The notes beneath the pieces are model-generated. The model was given only the letters and a program-made list of their open reading frames with translations. It searched no databases and was not told the origin of the DNA. Position numbers and translations under genes: made by a program. From the NCBI GenBank assembly GCA_015058625.1, contig SVCA01000008.1, positions 62,001 through 126,000 on the forward strand: a stretch of DNA of 64,000 nt, given 5' to 3'. Source of the stretch: Pseudoselenomonas ruminantium. GTDB taxonomy: Bacteria; Bacillota; Negativicutes; Selenomonadales; Selenomonadaceae. Position 1 is the first letter of the stretch. Each line of letters begins with the position of its first letter. Of this stretch, positions 44,566-53,236 are shown piece after piece.

Positions 44566-45975
44566 TTACCCCATAGTACCTTCAAGCTCGATGTTGACGA
44601 GATTGTTCATTTCGAGTGCGTATTCCAAAGGCAGTTCCTTGGCAATCGGCTCCACAAAGCCGCGCACAATCATGGCCCGGGCTTCTTCTTCGTCAATGCC
44701 ACGGCTGGTCAGATAGAAGATGGCCTCATCGCTGATGCGGCCAATCTTGGCTTCATGGCCGATATCCGCTTCGTCCCCTTCAATATCCATAACCGGCAAT
44801 GTATCGCTGCGGGAGAGATTATCGAGCATCAGGGATTCGCAGTTCACGGAGCACTTGGCATACGGCGCGTTCTTCGTCACCTTGACCGCACTGCGGTAAG
44901 TGGCCATGCCGCCCGCCTTGGAAATCGTACGGGTGTTGATGTTGGCCGAAGTATGCGGTGCCGCATGGATAACGCTCGCCCCCGTATCGAGATTCTGCCC
45001 CTTGGAAGCAAAGGTTACACCCGTGAACTCACAGCGGGCATTTTCCCCATGCAGCACACTGCAAGGATAGAGGCAGGAAATATGCGAACCAAAGGAACCG
45101 GACACCCATTCGATAATGCCGTCCTTTTCCACCAGGGCACGCTTGGTGTTGAGGTTCATCATATTGCGCGACCAGTTTTCAATCGTGGAATAACGCAGGC
45201 GCGCCCCTTCCTTGACAAAGAGCTCCACGCAGCCGGCATGGAGGTTGGTCACATTGTGTTTCGGTGCGGAGCAGCCTTCAATAAAGTGCAGGCTGGCATT
45301 TTTCTCTACAATAATGAGTGTATGCTCAAACTGACCAGCACCGGCAGCATTGAGGCGGAAGTAGCTCTGCAAGGGCATTTCCACATGAACGCCTTCCGGC
45401 ACATAGACAAAGGAGCCTCCAGACCAAACAGCACCATGCAGGGCCGCAAATTTATGGTCTTTGGGCGGTACGAGGGTCATAAAGTATTCCTTGACGATAT
45501 CCCCTTGCTCGACGAGCGCCGTTTCCATATCGGTATAGATAACGCCCTGTTTGACCATGTCTTCCTGAATGGAGTGGTAAACCACTTCCGAGTCATACTG
45601 AGCACCAACGCCGCCCAGCGAGGTCTTTTCCGCTTTGGGAATGCCGAGCCGGTCGAAGGTATCCTTGATAGCCTCCGGTACTTCCTCCCAGCTGCCGGTC
45701 ATCTTGGCATCGGGCTGTACATAGGTCACGATATCGTCCATATGGAGTTCTTCGAGGGACGGGCCCCAGGTGGGCAGTTCCAGCGAATTATAAACTTCGA
45801 GGGATTTTAAGCGGAACTCGGTCATCCATTCCGGGTCATGCTTGCGCTTGGAGATATCCCGCACGATTTCCGGCGTCAAGCCGCTATGGGATTTGTAGGC
45901 CGAATGGTCTTCGTTTTTGATATCGTAGAGGGTGCGCTCGATATCCTCTACATAGGTTTTCTTCTTCTCAGCCAT
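44566..45975 (-). CDS. sufB: Fe-S assembly scaffold SufB
   Basis: A 469-residue core scaffold. EYFMTLVPPKDHKFAALHGA, YVPEGVHVEMPLQSYFRLN, HFIEGCSAPKHNVTNLHAGC and SVNCESLMLDNLSRSDTLP are highly conserved in SufB, including the cysteine proposed to accept sulfur. ATG 45975 is preferred over TTG 45984, with AGGAAGG 8-10 nt upstream. Confidence 0.95.
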   Translation of the reverse strand: MAEKKKTYVEDIERTLYDIKNEDHSAYKSHSGLTPEIVRDISKRKHDPEWMTEFRLKSLEVYNSLELPTWGPSLEELHMDDIVTYVQPDAKMTGSWEEVPEAIKDTFDRLGIPKAEKTSLGGVGAQYDSEVVYHSIQEDMVKQGVIYTDMETALVEQGDIVKEYFMTLVPPKDHKFAALHGAVWSGGSFVYVPEGVHVEMPLQSYFRLNAAGAGQFEHTLIIVEKNASLHFIEGCSAPKHNVTNLHAGCVELFVKEGARLRYSTIENWSRNMMNLNTKRALVEKDGIIEWVSGSFGSHISCLYPCSVLHGENARCEFTGVTFASKGQNLDTGASVIHAAPHTSANINTRTISKAGGMATYRSAVKVTKNAPYAKCSVNCESLMLDNLSRSDTLPVMDIEGDEADIGHEAKIGRISDEAIFYLTSRGIDEEEARAMIVRGFVEPIAKELPLEYALEMNNLVNIELEGTMG

Positions 45976-45980
45976 AGCGC

Positions 45981-46733
45981 TCAACCTTCCTGTTCTTCAC
46001 GGATATGGGCAAAGCCGCGGCTGTTGATGTCCTCAATGAGTTCCGCGCCGCCTTCTTCCACAATCTGACCGTTCATCAGAACGTGTACCTTGTCTACCTT
46101 GAGGTGTTCGAGAATGCGCGTGTTATGGGTGATAATCAGGCAGGAATTTTCCTCGTTATGGAACTTGGCCACACCTTCGGACACAATCTGCACGGCATCG
46201 ACATCGAGACCGGAGTCCGTTTCATCGAGCAGCGCCAGTTTCGGATTGAGCATCAGAAGCTGCAGGATTTCCGTACGCTTCTTCTCACCGCCGGAGAAGC
46301 CGACATTGAGATAACGCTGAGCGTATTCCGGGGCCATCTTGAGTTCCTGCATGGTTGCCTTGAGTTCCTTGCGGAAGGGCAGGAGTTTTACCTTTTCGCC
46401 CGTGATTGCCTGCTTGGCTGTACGCAGCATATTTTCCACGGTGATGCCGGGGATTTCCTCCGGGGTCTGGAAGGACAGGAACAGGCCTTTGCGGCTGCGC
46501 TCGAAGGTTTTCATCTCCGTCATATCCTCGCCTTCGAATTCCATGCAACCGCTGGTTACCGTATATTTCGGGTGGCCCATGATGATGTTCATGAGTGTAG
46601 ACTTGCCGGAACCATTCGGCCCTAAGATAACATGCACTTCCCCCTTGCCTACGGACAAGGAAAGGCCCTTCAGGATTTCCTTATCCTCGACACCGGCATG
46701 GAGGTCCTTAATTTCCAAAAGCTGCTCTGCCAT
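45981..46733 (-). CDS. sufC: Fe-S assembly ATPase SufC
   Basis: A 250-residue ABC-type ATPase. Walker A GPNGSGKST, signature VGFSGGEKKRTEI, Walker B LALLDETDSGLDVDAV and the H-loop ITHNTRIL are all intact. It drives conformational changes of SufBD. First gene of sufCBDSU, behind a strong promoter with a dyad at its start site. Confidence 0.95.
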   Translation of the reverse strand: MAEQLLEIKDLHAGVEDKEILKGLSLSVGKGEVHVILGPNGSGKSTLMNIIMGHPKYTVTSGCMEFEGEDMTEMKTFERSRKGLFLSFQTPEEIPGITVENMLRTAKQAITGEKVKLLPFRKELKATMQELKMAPEYAQRYLNVGFSGGEKKRTEILQLLMLNPKLALLDETDSGLDVDAVQIVSEGVAKFHNEENSCLIITHNTRILEHLKVDKVHVLMNGQIVEEGGAELIEDINSRGFAHIREEQEG

Positions 46734-46789
46734 TACTAAACTCTCCTTCTAAAACAACAGTGGATACACTGTAAAAACCTCGTATATTT

Positions 46790-46850
46790 AATCCTTAGTA
46801 AAATTGTCAGGATTGATTCTTATTTTAGGATGTCATAAAAGAAAAGTCAA
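46790..46850 (-). promoter_or_regulatory. Promoter and dyad operator of the suf operon
   Basis: On the minus strand TTGACT (46845-46850), 17 nt, TAAAAT (46822-46827), so transcription starts near 46815. Immediately after it lies the dyad AATCCT-N13-AGGATT (46790-46814), well placed for an iron- or Fe-S-responsive repressor of Rrf2 or Fur type. Confidence 0.7.
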
Positions 46851-46980
46851 TAGATTTCACCAGCTCTCATAAATATTGCATATAATTGAGAGTTATTATC
46901 GCAAGAAGGAATTTACCGACCAATCACGAATAAAACTGTATGAATAGTCTCGCATAATTCACCAGGGAGGTGGGTTTCCC

Positions 46981-49638
46981 ATGCGTTTTCTGATACGGAT
47001 ATTATTACTGCTGATGCTGGGCCTGGCATATTTCCCCGCCAGCGGCTTTAGCGCGGAATTTTTGCGCCCGGCTCTGCGGATAGGCTTCACGGATACCGAA
47101 GGCAGCATCTGGCAGGACAAGCGTCTGCTCTATCAAGGCACGGCCTACGAATTCATCGAGGCACTGTCCACCTATCTGAACCGACGCACTGCCTATACCA
47201 GCGGTACAATGGAAGAAAATCTCCTGCGGCTGAAATCAGGCAGCATTGATATGATTATCCTGCCCGATGGCCCAATGACCAGCCGAAGCACTGAACCCAT
47301 CCCCGCGAATTTACCCGCCGGCACTATTTCTGTGCCTTTGGGAAAATCCCTAGGCTGGCTGTTACTGGATGAAAACCGGGCTGAAATGGCGTCTCAGATT
47401 TCTGCTGCCGTGAAGACCATCGCCGAGGTCAACCCCTTCTTCCGCTACGACCTGCTGGAAAAATACCATTCCACAGGCCTCAAACTGAATCTCACCCCCG
47501 AAGAACAGGCCTATCTCACCACACATCCCGTTATCCGCACCATGATTTCTCCCCGGCAGGCCCCCTATGCCTATTGGGAAAACGGCGAACCGCGCGGGGT
47601 TATCGCGGATGTCATCAAGCGGGTGGAATCCGACCTGAATATCAAGCTGGAAGTCATCCCCGAAGAAAGCCAGCAAACCATGATGGAACACCTCACCAAC
47701 GGGGATATCGACATGGTGATGGATTTTTACACCGACTACAACTGGGCCAAAGCCCATAACGCTGATTTGACCTTTCCCTATCTGACGCTTAATTATGTCT
47801 CCGTCATGCGCAAGGACAGACCGCTGCCAGTAGCACCGGTGGTGGCCTGCGCCCGAACCCATTTCTACACCCATCAGTTCGTCGAAAAGATGTTCCCAGC
47901 CGAACAGCTTCGCTACTATGTGGATGTCGCCGAATGCATGGCCGCAGTGAACAAAGGCGAAGCCGATATAACCTTCGTCAAATCCATCACCGCCCAGAGC
48001 GATATTTTTCAGGGAAATTATTACAACCTCTACACCAATGGCAATGTGATGTTCTCCCATCAAGTTTCCATGGCGGTGCGGGATACTACAGACCCCATTC
48101 TCATCCGCATTCTCAACAAAGAAGTCGCCCATATTGCCCCGCAGGACATTACCAGCATCGTCAACCAGGAAGTTTATCAGGTGCAGGCTCAGGACACCCT
48201 GCAATCCTTCATCTACCGCAATCCCTTCCTGACACTGGGCTTTGCTGTCGGGATTCTGCTGCTGATTATCATCGGTCTGCTCATTTTCCTGCGCATGCGG
48301 CATAGTTACACGCAGGAACTCTGGCAGCAGGCCAATCTGGTAACTTCTGTAGGCATATACAATATCCACTGGTTCACCAATGAACTGCCCAATGCCATTG
48401 CGTATTACAGCGAAGCCCGGAAAAATGGCGAGCTTTTTGTGCTGATACTCTCAGTCCAGCGCACGGCCTTCCTCAAGGAGCTTTACGGCTCCAAACTCTT
48501 TGCTGAATCCGTCAAATCCAGCATGAAAACCGTAACCCGCAAGCTGCCCTGGATTCTGCGCTATGGCCTGTCCGCAGAAATCACGCATGTCTATATGCTC
48601 TGCCGGAAGCCCACCGGTCTGACCTTGCGGCAGGCGGCAGAACAGGTGGAAAAGAATGCCCGCAACGTCGTCGTCAACGGTATTCCCACGAGCTTCACCT
48701 ACCATATCGGCATCTGCCCGGTGCCCCGCAGCGAGGACATTGATGCCAGTCTGCTGATGGACAACGCCATGATGGCCCGCAACGAAATCATGGGCACGAG
48801 CCAGACCATCGGCATCTTCAATTCCGTCATGCATGACGAACTTCTCCATCATCAGGAAATTGAACTCTATATGGAAAAGGGCTTGGCCGAAGGCGAATTC
48901 CAGATTCATCTTCAGGCCAAATATGACCTCGCCACCAGAGAAATCTGTGGTGCCGAAGCCTTGATACGCTGGCAAAGCCCGGAATTGGGCTTTTTGATGC
49001 CCAACCACTTCATCAATCTCTTTGAACGCAACGGCTTTGTGCTCAAACTGGATTACTTTGTGCTCGAAGAAGTCTGCAAGATACTTTCCGAGCGGCTCAA
49101 GAAAAAACTGCCCGTCGTGCCCATATCGGTCAACCAGTCAGGCCTTCATATCTCCGAACGGGGATATCTGGCCAATATGCAGACCATTGCTGACCGCTAT
49201 AAACTTCCCCGCAAACTCGTGGAGCTGGAACTTACGGAAACTTCCTTCATCGACTTTACCACCAAAAATGAAAATGAAAACGCCCTGCATATTACCCGCC
49301 GCCTCAAGAGCATGGGCTTTTCCCTCTCCATGGATGACTTCTGCACAGGCTACTCCTCCATTGCCATGCTGCGAAACCTGCCCATGGATATTATGAAGAT
49401 TGACCGCAGTATGCTGCTGTCTGCTGAAACCAGCGAGCGCAGCCTGACCATTCTGAAGCAGGTCATCCAGATGGGACGCAGCCTCAATATGCAGGTATTG
49501 GTGGAAGGCATCGAAACCGATGCACAGGAACGTCTGCTGAAAGCTACCGGCTGCCATGTGGGCCAGGGATACCTGTTCGCTCACCCCGTTCCTATGGAAC
49601 AATTCTTTGCCCAACTGGATAAAAAAGCAAAAAAATAA
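46981..49638 (+). CDS. Periplasmic-sensing EAL phosphodiesterase with two SBP-like domains
   Basis: An 885-residue inner-membrane protein: signal peptide (FLIRILLLLMLGLAYFPASG), two tandem bacterial solute-binding type 3 domains (about 33-165 and 185-410; the second has SPRQAPYAYWENGEPRGV), one membrane helix at ~418-438 (LTLGFAVGILLLIIIGLLIF), a degenerate GGDEF domain (RYGLSAE in place of the RYGGDEF signature) and an EAL domain from ~630. The EAL residues look intact: GAEALIRW, SVNQSG, LELTETSFI, MDDFCTGYSS, MKIDRSM, VEGIET. It probably degrades cyclic di-GMP when a periplasmic ligand binds. GGGAGGTGGG precedes the ATG. Confidence 0.9.
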   Translation: MRFLIRILLLLMLGLAYFPASGFSAEFLRPALRIGFTDTEGSIWQDKRLLYQGTAYEFIEALSTYLNRRTAYTSGTMEENLLRLKSGSIDMIILPDGPMTSRSTEPIPANLPAGTISVPLGKSLGWLLLDENRAEMASQISAAVKTIAEVNPFFRYDLLEKYHSTGLKLNLTPEEQAYLTTHPVIRTMISPRQAPYAYWENGEPRGVIADVIKRVESDLNIKLEVIPEESQQTMMEHLTNGDIDMVMDFYTDYNWAKAHNADLTFPYLTLNYVSVMRKDRPLPVAPVVACARTHFYTHQFVEKMFPAEQLRYYVDVAECMAAVNKGEADITFVKSITAQSDIFQGNYYNLYTNGNVMFSHQVSMAVRDTTDPILIRILNKEVAHIAPQDITSIVNQEVYQVQAQDTLQSFIYRNPFLTLGFAVGILLLIIIGLLIFLRMRHSYTQELWQQANLVTSVGIYNIHWFTNELPNAIAYYSEARKNGELFVLILSVQRTAFLKELYGSKLFAESVKSSMKTVTRKLPWILRYGLSAEITHVYMLCRKPTGLTLRQAAEQVEKNARNVVVNGIPTSFTYHIGICPVPRSEDIDASLLMDNAMMARNEIMGTSQTIGIFNSVMHDELLHHQEIELYMEKGLAEGEFQIHLQAKYDLATREICGAEALIRWQSPELGFLMPNHFINLFERNGFVLKLDYFVLEEVCKILSERLKKKLPVVPISVNQSGLHISERGYLANMQTIADRYKLPRKLVELELTETSFIDFTTKNENENALHITRRLKSMGFSLSMDDFCTGYSSIAMLRNLPMDIMKIDRSMLLSAETSERSLTILKQVIQMGRSLNMQVLVEGIETDAQERLLKATGCHVGQGYLFAHPVPMEQFFAQLDKKAKK

Positions 49639-49647
49639 AATAAGTTA

Positions 49648-49676
49648 TTGATTTTCATTCTCATTTGTGCTATATT
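49648..49676 (+). promoter_or_regulatory. Promoter with Fur-like box before the alcohol dehydrogenase
   Basis: TTGATT, 17 nt, TATATT. A 7-1-7 dyad, TGATTTTCATTCTCA (49649-49663), matches the minimal Fur consensus TGATAATNATTATCA at 11 of 14 positions and covers the -35 region. Confidence 0.5.
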
Positions 49677-49714
49677 ATATTCAGGCTTTCGTTAAAGCTC
49701 TCCTAAAATATAAT

Positions 49715-49762
49715 ACACAGCAAAGAACCGGACGTACTGCTCATGCGTCCGATTCTTTGTGT
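49715..49762 (+). other. Leader hairpin between EAL and alcohol dehydrogenase genes
   Basis: ACACA..CAAAGAA.CGGACG pairs with CGTCCG.TTCTTTG.TGT, leaving a small bulge. It is followed at 49771-49789 by a short AATCC/GGATT hairpin and a T run. It could terminate the EAL transcript or attenuate the next gene. Confidence 0.5.
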
Positions 49763-49844
49763 CTATTTGGAATCCTTGCAGGATTTTTCCCGTTTATCAC
49801 TAATATACAATATGATAGCGAACAATTTTTACGGAGGTATTCTT

Positions 49845-51029
49845 ATGCAATCCTTTAACTTCAAAGTTCCCACCGAAATCGTCTTTGGCCGTGGCGCCGA
49901 AAATAAGGCTGCCGAAAAACTCACCGCCTATAATGCCCACCGGGTATTCATTGTCTACGGCGGTGGCAGCGTGGTCAAAAGCGGCCTGCTGGGCAGAATT
50001 GAACAATCCCTGCAGGAAGCGGGCCTGTTTACCCAGTCCAAGGGCGGTGTTCAGCCCAATCCCCGGCTGAGCTGGGTGCGGGAAGCCGTCAAAGAAGCCA
50101 TTGCCTTCAAAGCCGATTTCATTCTGGCAGTCGGCGGCGGCAGTGTTATTGACTCCGCCAAAGCCACCGCCCATGGTACCGCCAATCCGGAAATCGACGT
50201 CTGGAGTTTCTGGAATGGCAGCGTGAAACTGGAAAAAAGCCTGCCTGTAGGTGCGGTGCTGACCCTGTCCGCGGCTGGCAGCGAGACCAGTGACTCGGCG
50301 GTTATCACCAACGAGGAAACGGGCAAAAAAGCCGGACTCAACACACCGTTCAATCGTCCTGTGCTGGCCTTTATGAATCCGGAACTCACTTATACCATTC
50401 CGAAAAAACAGCTTATCTGCGGCACTTCCGATATTCTCATGCATACATTGGAACGCTACTTCACAAGCGTCAAGGAGGAAAACACCCTGACCGACCGGAT
50501 TGCCGAAGCCCTGATGATAACGGTCATCGAAGCCACCCGCCGGGCCATCAAGGACCAGACGGACTACGATGCCATGAGCGAAATCATGTATGCAGGCACC
50601 ATCTCCCATTGCGGACTTACGGAACTGGGCCGCTGCAAGGACTTTGCCTGCCATAAGCTAGGCCATGAACTGTCCGGGCGCTTTGACGTAACCCACGGAG
50701 CCAGCCTGACCGCCGTCTGGGGGTCCTGGGCCCATTACGTCTACCGGGATGACATTCCCCGCTTTGCAAAGTTTGCCGCCAAAATCTGGGGCATAACCGA
50801 AGGGACGGAGGAAGAACGCGCCAAGGCCGGTATCGAAAAGACCGTGGCTTACTTCAAGGAAATCGATATGCCCACCAACTTCACCGAGCTGGGCATCGGC
50901 GTGCAAGGTGAGGATGTGCTGGAAGCTTTGGCCGATTCCTGCACCGCTGGCGGCACTAAAGTGGTGGCAAACTTCCATCCCATCGACAAGCAAACAGCTA
51001 TCGAAATTTACCGCTTAGCCAATAAATAA
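49845..51029 (+). CDS. Iron-containing alcohol dehydrogenase (BDH/YqhD-like)
   Basis: A 394-residue NAD(P)H-dependent aldehyde reductase/alcohol dehydrogenase. RVFIVYGGGSVVKSG and FILAVGGGSVIDSAKA bind the cofactor. The metal site lies in LICGTSDILMHTLERYF (Asp and His), CHKLGHELSGRF and DVTHGASL (His). The form resembles butanol dehydrogenases that recycle reduced cofactor. ATG 49845 has ACGGAGG upstream; the long open frame before it overlaps the leader hairpin. The Fur-like box fits an iron enzyme. Confidence 0.9.
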   Translation: MQSFNFKVPTEIVFGRGAENKAAEKLTAYNAHRVFIVYGGGSVVKSGLLGRIEQSLQEAGLFTQSKGGVQPNPRLSWVREAVKEAIAFKADFILAVGGGSVIDSAKATAHGTANPEIDVWSFWNGSVKLEKSLPVGAVLTLSAAGSETSDSAVITNEETGKKAGLNTPFNRPVLAFMNPELTYTIPKKQLICGTSDILMHTLERYFTSVKEENTLTDRIAEALMITVIEATRRAIKDQTDYDAMSEIMYAGTISHCGLTELGRCKDFACHKLGHELSGRFDVTHGASLTAVWGSWAHYVYRDDIPRFAKFAAKIWGITEGTEEERAKAGIEKTVAYFKEIDMPTNFTELGIGVQGEDVLEALADSCTAGGTKVVANFHPIDKQTAIEIYRLANK

Positions 51030-51045
51030 GCATCAAATAAAACCC

Positions 51046-51074
51046 TTTACTTTTTTTATGACCTGGTATAAAAT
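51046..51074 (+). promoter_or_regulatory. Promoter of the acyl-CoA ligase gene
   Basis: TTTACT, 17 nt, TAAAAT; transcript start near 51081, about 47 nt before the ATG. Confidence 0.6.
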
Positions 51075-51127
51075 TTATCTTGTATGAGCTACTCAACATA
51101 GTTTATAGAAAAGAAAGAGGGAATATC

Positions 51128-52618
51128 ATGTTTGTACATGAACTCATTTTGCAAGGCAAACCTGACGCCATGGCCATCGTAGACCATAAGCGCCGCTTCA
51201 CTTATAAAGAATTACAGACCGCAGTGACCAACTTCCGCAACCGGCTCTATGCCGTCGGTGTCCGCGAAGGGGACCGCGTGGGTATCTTCTCCCGCAACAG
51301 CGCGGATTTCGTCTTTGCCTATATGGCAACGGCTTCTCTGGGCGCTATTTCCGTGCCCATCAACTTCCAGCTCAGCAACCGCGAAATTGCTTACATCATC
51401 AAGGATTCCGGCATCCGCACCATGCTGACCTACCAGCCGTTGAACCTCGTGGATGCACTGGCGGCACTACGCTGTGACCTCAAGGTTACCCAGTACGACA
51501 TCAAGACCATGAGCAAGGCCGACCCAAAAATCAGTGAAGCGCCGGCTCTGCGGGCTGACTTTGACGAGCATAAGCCCTGCGCCACCATCTACACCTCCGG
51601 CACCACGGGCAACCCCAAGGGAGCTGTGCTGTCCCATCGTAACCTCGTAGCCAACTGCGAACAGATGCGGGACAACGGCATGGGCTGTAAGGCCGAGCAC
51701 AACGTACTCTGCGTACTGCCCATGTACCATGCGTTTGGCTGGACCTGCTCCGTGCTCTATTCTTTCTTCAGCGGTGCCGAAGTGGTCATTCTCGACTCCT
51801 TCACCCCGAAGGAAACCATTGGCGTTATCCGCGAGGAAAAAGTCACCGACCTCTACATCGTACCCTCCATCTGCAGCCTCTTGACGAAACTGGCCACCAC
51901 TGAGGACATGGCCTCCCTGCGTCTTGTCGTCAGCGGCGGCACGACGCTTCCCCTGCAGATTCAGCAGGACTTCATCAAGAAATTCGGTGTGGATATCTGC
52001 GAAGGTTACGGCCTGTCCGAAACCAGCCCGGTTGTCACCATGAACCCGCCGGAGAAACCGATTGTCGGCTCCTGCGGCAAGATTGTGCCGGGTATTCAGT
52101 GGAAGCTGATTGACGCCGAAGGCAAGGAAGTTCCGCAGGGCGAAGCCGGCGAACTCATTGTCAAGGGCGAAAACATCATGCTCGGTTACTGGAACCTCCC
52201 GGATGTGACTCAGGACGCCATGCGCGGCGGTTGGTTCCACACCGGCGACGTGGCCCGCTGTGACGAAGAAGGCTATATCTACATCGTGGACCGCATCAAG
52301 GACATGATTATCAGCATGGGCGAAAACATCTACCCCCGCGAAGTCGAAGAACTCGTTTACCAGTTCCCCGGCATCTTTGAAGCTGCCGTTATCGGCATCG
52401 AGGACAAACTGCGCGGCCAGGCCGGTGCCTGCTTCTACAGCACCCATGACGGTCAGGACATCAACGTGCGGGAACTCAAGAAATTCCTGCAGGCCAACCT
52501 CGCGCTCTACAAGATTCCGCGCGAATTCCACCTCATGGAAAAACTGCCCCGCACCTCCACAGGCAAAATCGCCAAACGCATGATTCTCGACGAATTCCGC
52601 AAGAGCAAAAATAAATAA
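51128..52618 (+). CDS. AMP-forming acyl-CoA synthetase (FadD-like)
   Basis: A 496-residue adenylate-forming enzyme. The P-loop ATIYTSGTTGNPKGAVLSH, GYGLSETSPVVTMNP, GWFHTGDVARCDEEGY and the hinge VDRIKDMIISMGENIYP are intact, and the C-terminal lysine is in TSTGKIAKRM. It activates a fatty or other carboxylic acid to its CoA thioester through an acyl adenylate; the substrate is not evident. AGAAAGAGGG precedes ATG 51128. Monocistronic. Confidence 0.9.
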   Translation: MFVHELILQGKPDAMAIVDHKRRFTYKELQTAVTNFRNRLYAVGVREGDRVGIFSRNSADFVFAYMATASLGAISVPINFQLSNREIAYIIKDSGIRTMLTYQPLNLVDALAALRCDLKVTQYDIKTMSKADPKISEAPALRADFDEHKPCATIYTSGTTGNPKGAVLSHRNLVANCEQMRDNGMGCKAEHNVLCVLPMYHAFGWTCSVLYSFFSGAEVVILDSFTPKETIGVIREEKVTDLYIVPSICSLLTKLATTEDMASLRLVVSGGTTLPLQIQQDFIKKFGVDICEGYGLSETSPVVTMNPPEKPIVGSCGKIVPGIQWKLIDAEGKEVPQGEAGELIVKGENIMLGYWNLPDVTQDAMRGGWFHTGDVARCDEEGYIYIVDRIKDMIISMGENIYPREVEELVYQFPGIFEAAVIGIEDKLRGQAGACFYSTHDGQDINVRELKKFLQANLALYKIPREFHLMEKLPRTSTGKIAKRMILDEFRKSKNK

Positions 52619-52672
52619 GCAGCATTAACAAAAGAGATTGATTTCTCCCCTATGTAATGCTATAATTAAAGC

Positions 52673-52745
52673 ACGAAATAAATACTATGAGTTTCGACTT
52701 TAAAAGACGAGAAAACCCCGAGGATGGCAGTCCTCGGGGTTTTTG
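52673..52745 (+). ncRNA. Predicted antitoxin RNA of locus B
   Basis: The promoter at 52638-52666 is TTGATT, 17 nt, TATAAT. The ~70-nt RNA ends at the terminator 52712-52743. It contains TACTATGAGTTTC (52683-52695), identical to plus-strand 52826-52838 over the toxin start region, so it is antisense to toxin translation initiation. The following bases (CTTTAAAAGA and CCTTCAAAAGA) are also nearly shared. Confidence 0.8.
52712..52745. terminator. Shared bidirectional terminator, locus B
   Basis: AAAACCCCGAGGA and TCCTCGGGGTTTT form a perfect 13-bp stem with loop TGGCAG. The toxin mRNA (minus strand) and the antisense RNA (plus strand) both end here. Confidence 0.9.
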
Positions 52746-52759
52746 TACTATCTACCGCA

Positions 52760-52846
52760 TTAATGGTTCAACCAGTAGTTAAACATGGCTACCAGCAGTC
52801 CCACTGCCAACGGCATCAGTACATGTACTATGAGTTTCTCCTTCAA
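52760..52846 (-). CDS. Fst/Ldr-like type I toxin peptide B
   Basis: A 28-residue peptide from a TTG start: MKEKLIVHVLMPLAVGLLV followed by AMFNYWLNH. It has the same hydrophobic core and YWLNH end as peptides A and C. GGAGG lies 8 nt upstream but is paired in a hairpin (52854-52873) that begins at the expected 5' end of the mRNA. It faces the antisense RNA of locus B across a shared terminator. It should insert in the inner membrane. Confidence 0.82.
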   Translation of the reverse strand: MKEKLIVHVLMPLAVGLLVAMFNYWLNH

Positions 52847-52853
52847 AAGAGTC

Positions 52854-52888
52854 ACCTCCTTTCGCAAGGAGATGGTAATATTTTAACA
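52854..52888 (-). promoter_or_regulatory. Toxin B promoter and ribosome-site hairpin
   Basis: On the minus strand an extended -10 TGTTAAAAT (52880-52888), then the hairpin ATCTCCTT-GCGA-AAGGAGGT, whose 3' arm is the ribosome site. Confidence 0.72.
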
Positions 52889-52948
52889 CAGCATAGAATG
52901 AAAGGCCAGTCTCGCGGGCGTCTTAGTACCTGAATGTAAACCGCCCCC

Positions 52949-53198
52949 TTTACCAAACACCGCATTAGTGCTAAAATATGACTCATGGCAAAAGATGACA
53001 TCATTGCTGTGAGTCATACTTTTATGAACAGGATTAATCTTAGCATATGAAGGAAACTGCCCGGATTGTCAGAAACCGGGACGGCTTTAGGGGTATATGC
53101 TCTATTAAGGTTATTTTCCGTACAATCAGTAAACAATAAGGCTGTGAAAGCATCTTTGCCGTTCTCTTGGGAACGCGTTGCTTTACAGCCTTTTTCTT
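52949..53198 (+). promoter_or_regulatory. Promoter, structured leader and attenuator before panS-panC-panD
   Basis: The promoter is TTTACC, 17 nt, TAAAAT (52949-52977). The leader has a hairpin ATGACTCA/TGAGTCAT (52978-53017), then a compact domain closed by AGCATAT/ATATGCT (53042-53101) with an inner CCCGG/CCGGG stem and purine-rich joints, then a terminator AAGGCTGT.AAAGCA/TGCTTTACAGCCTT with T5CT4 (53138-53198). The terminator ends ~40 nt before panS. The layout suits a riboswitch; the pan motif RNA is a named candidate that was not tested here. Confidence 0.65.
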
Positions 53199-53236
53199 TT
53201 GCCTAAAAAAATTCAACTTTATGAGGAGGTTTTTTT

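Noticed and set aside
47362-48369. A 335-codon minus-strand frame
   Set aside because: Opposite the EAL protein gene, with composition of a shadow frame and no independent signals. Similar frames oppose the ligase, panS/panC and the alcohol dehydrogenase.
49648-49790. A possible fourth Fst-like antitoxin, because of TTGATT-N17-TATATT and a hairpin
   Set aside because: No YWLNH-type peptide faces it, and no copy of a toxin start region was found; it reads as the leader of the alcohol dehydrogenase gene.
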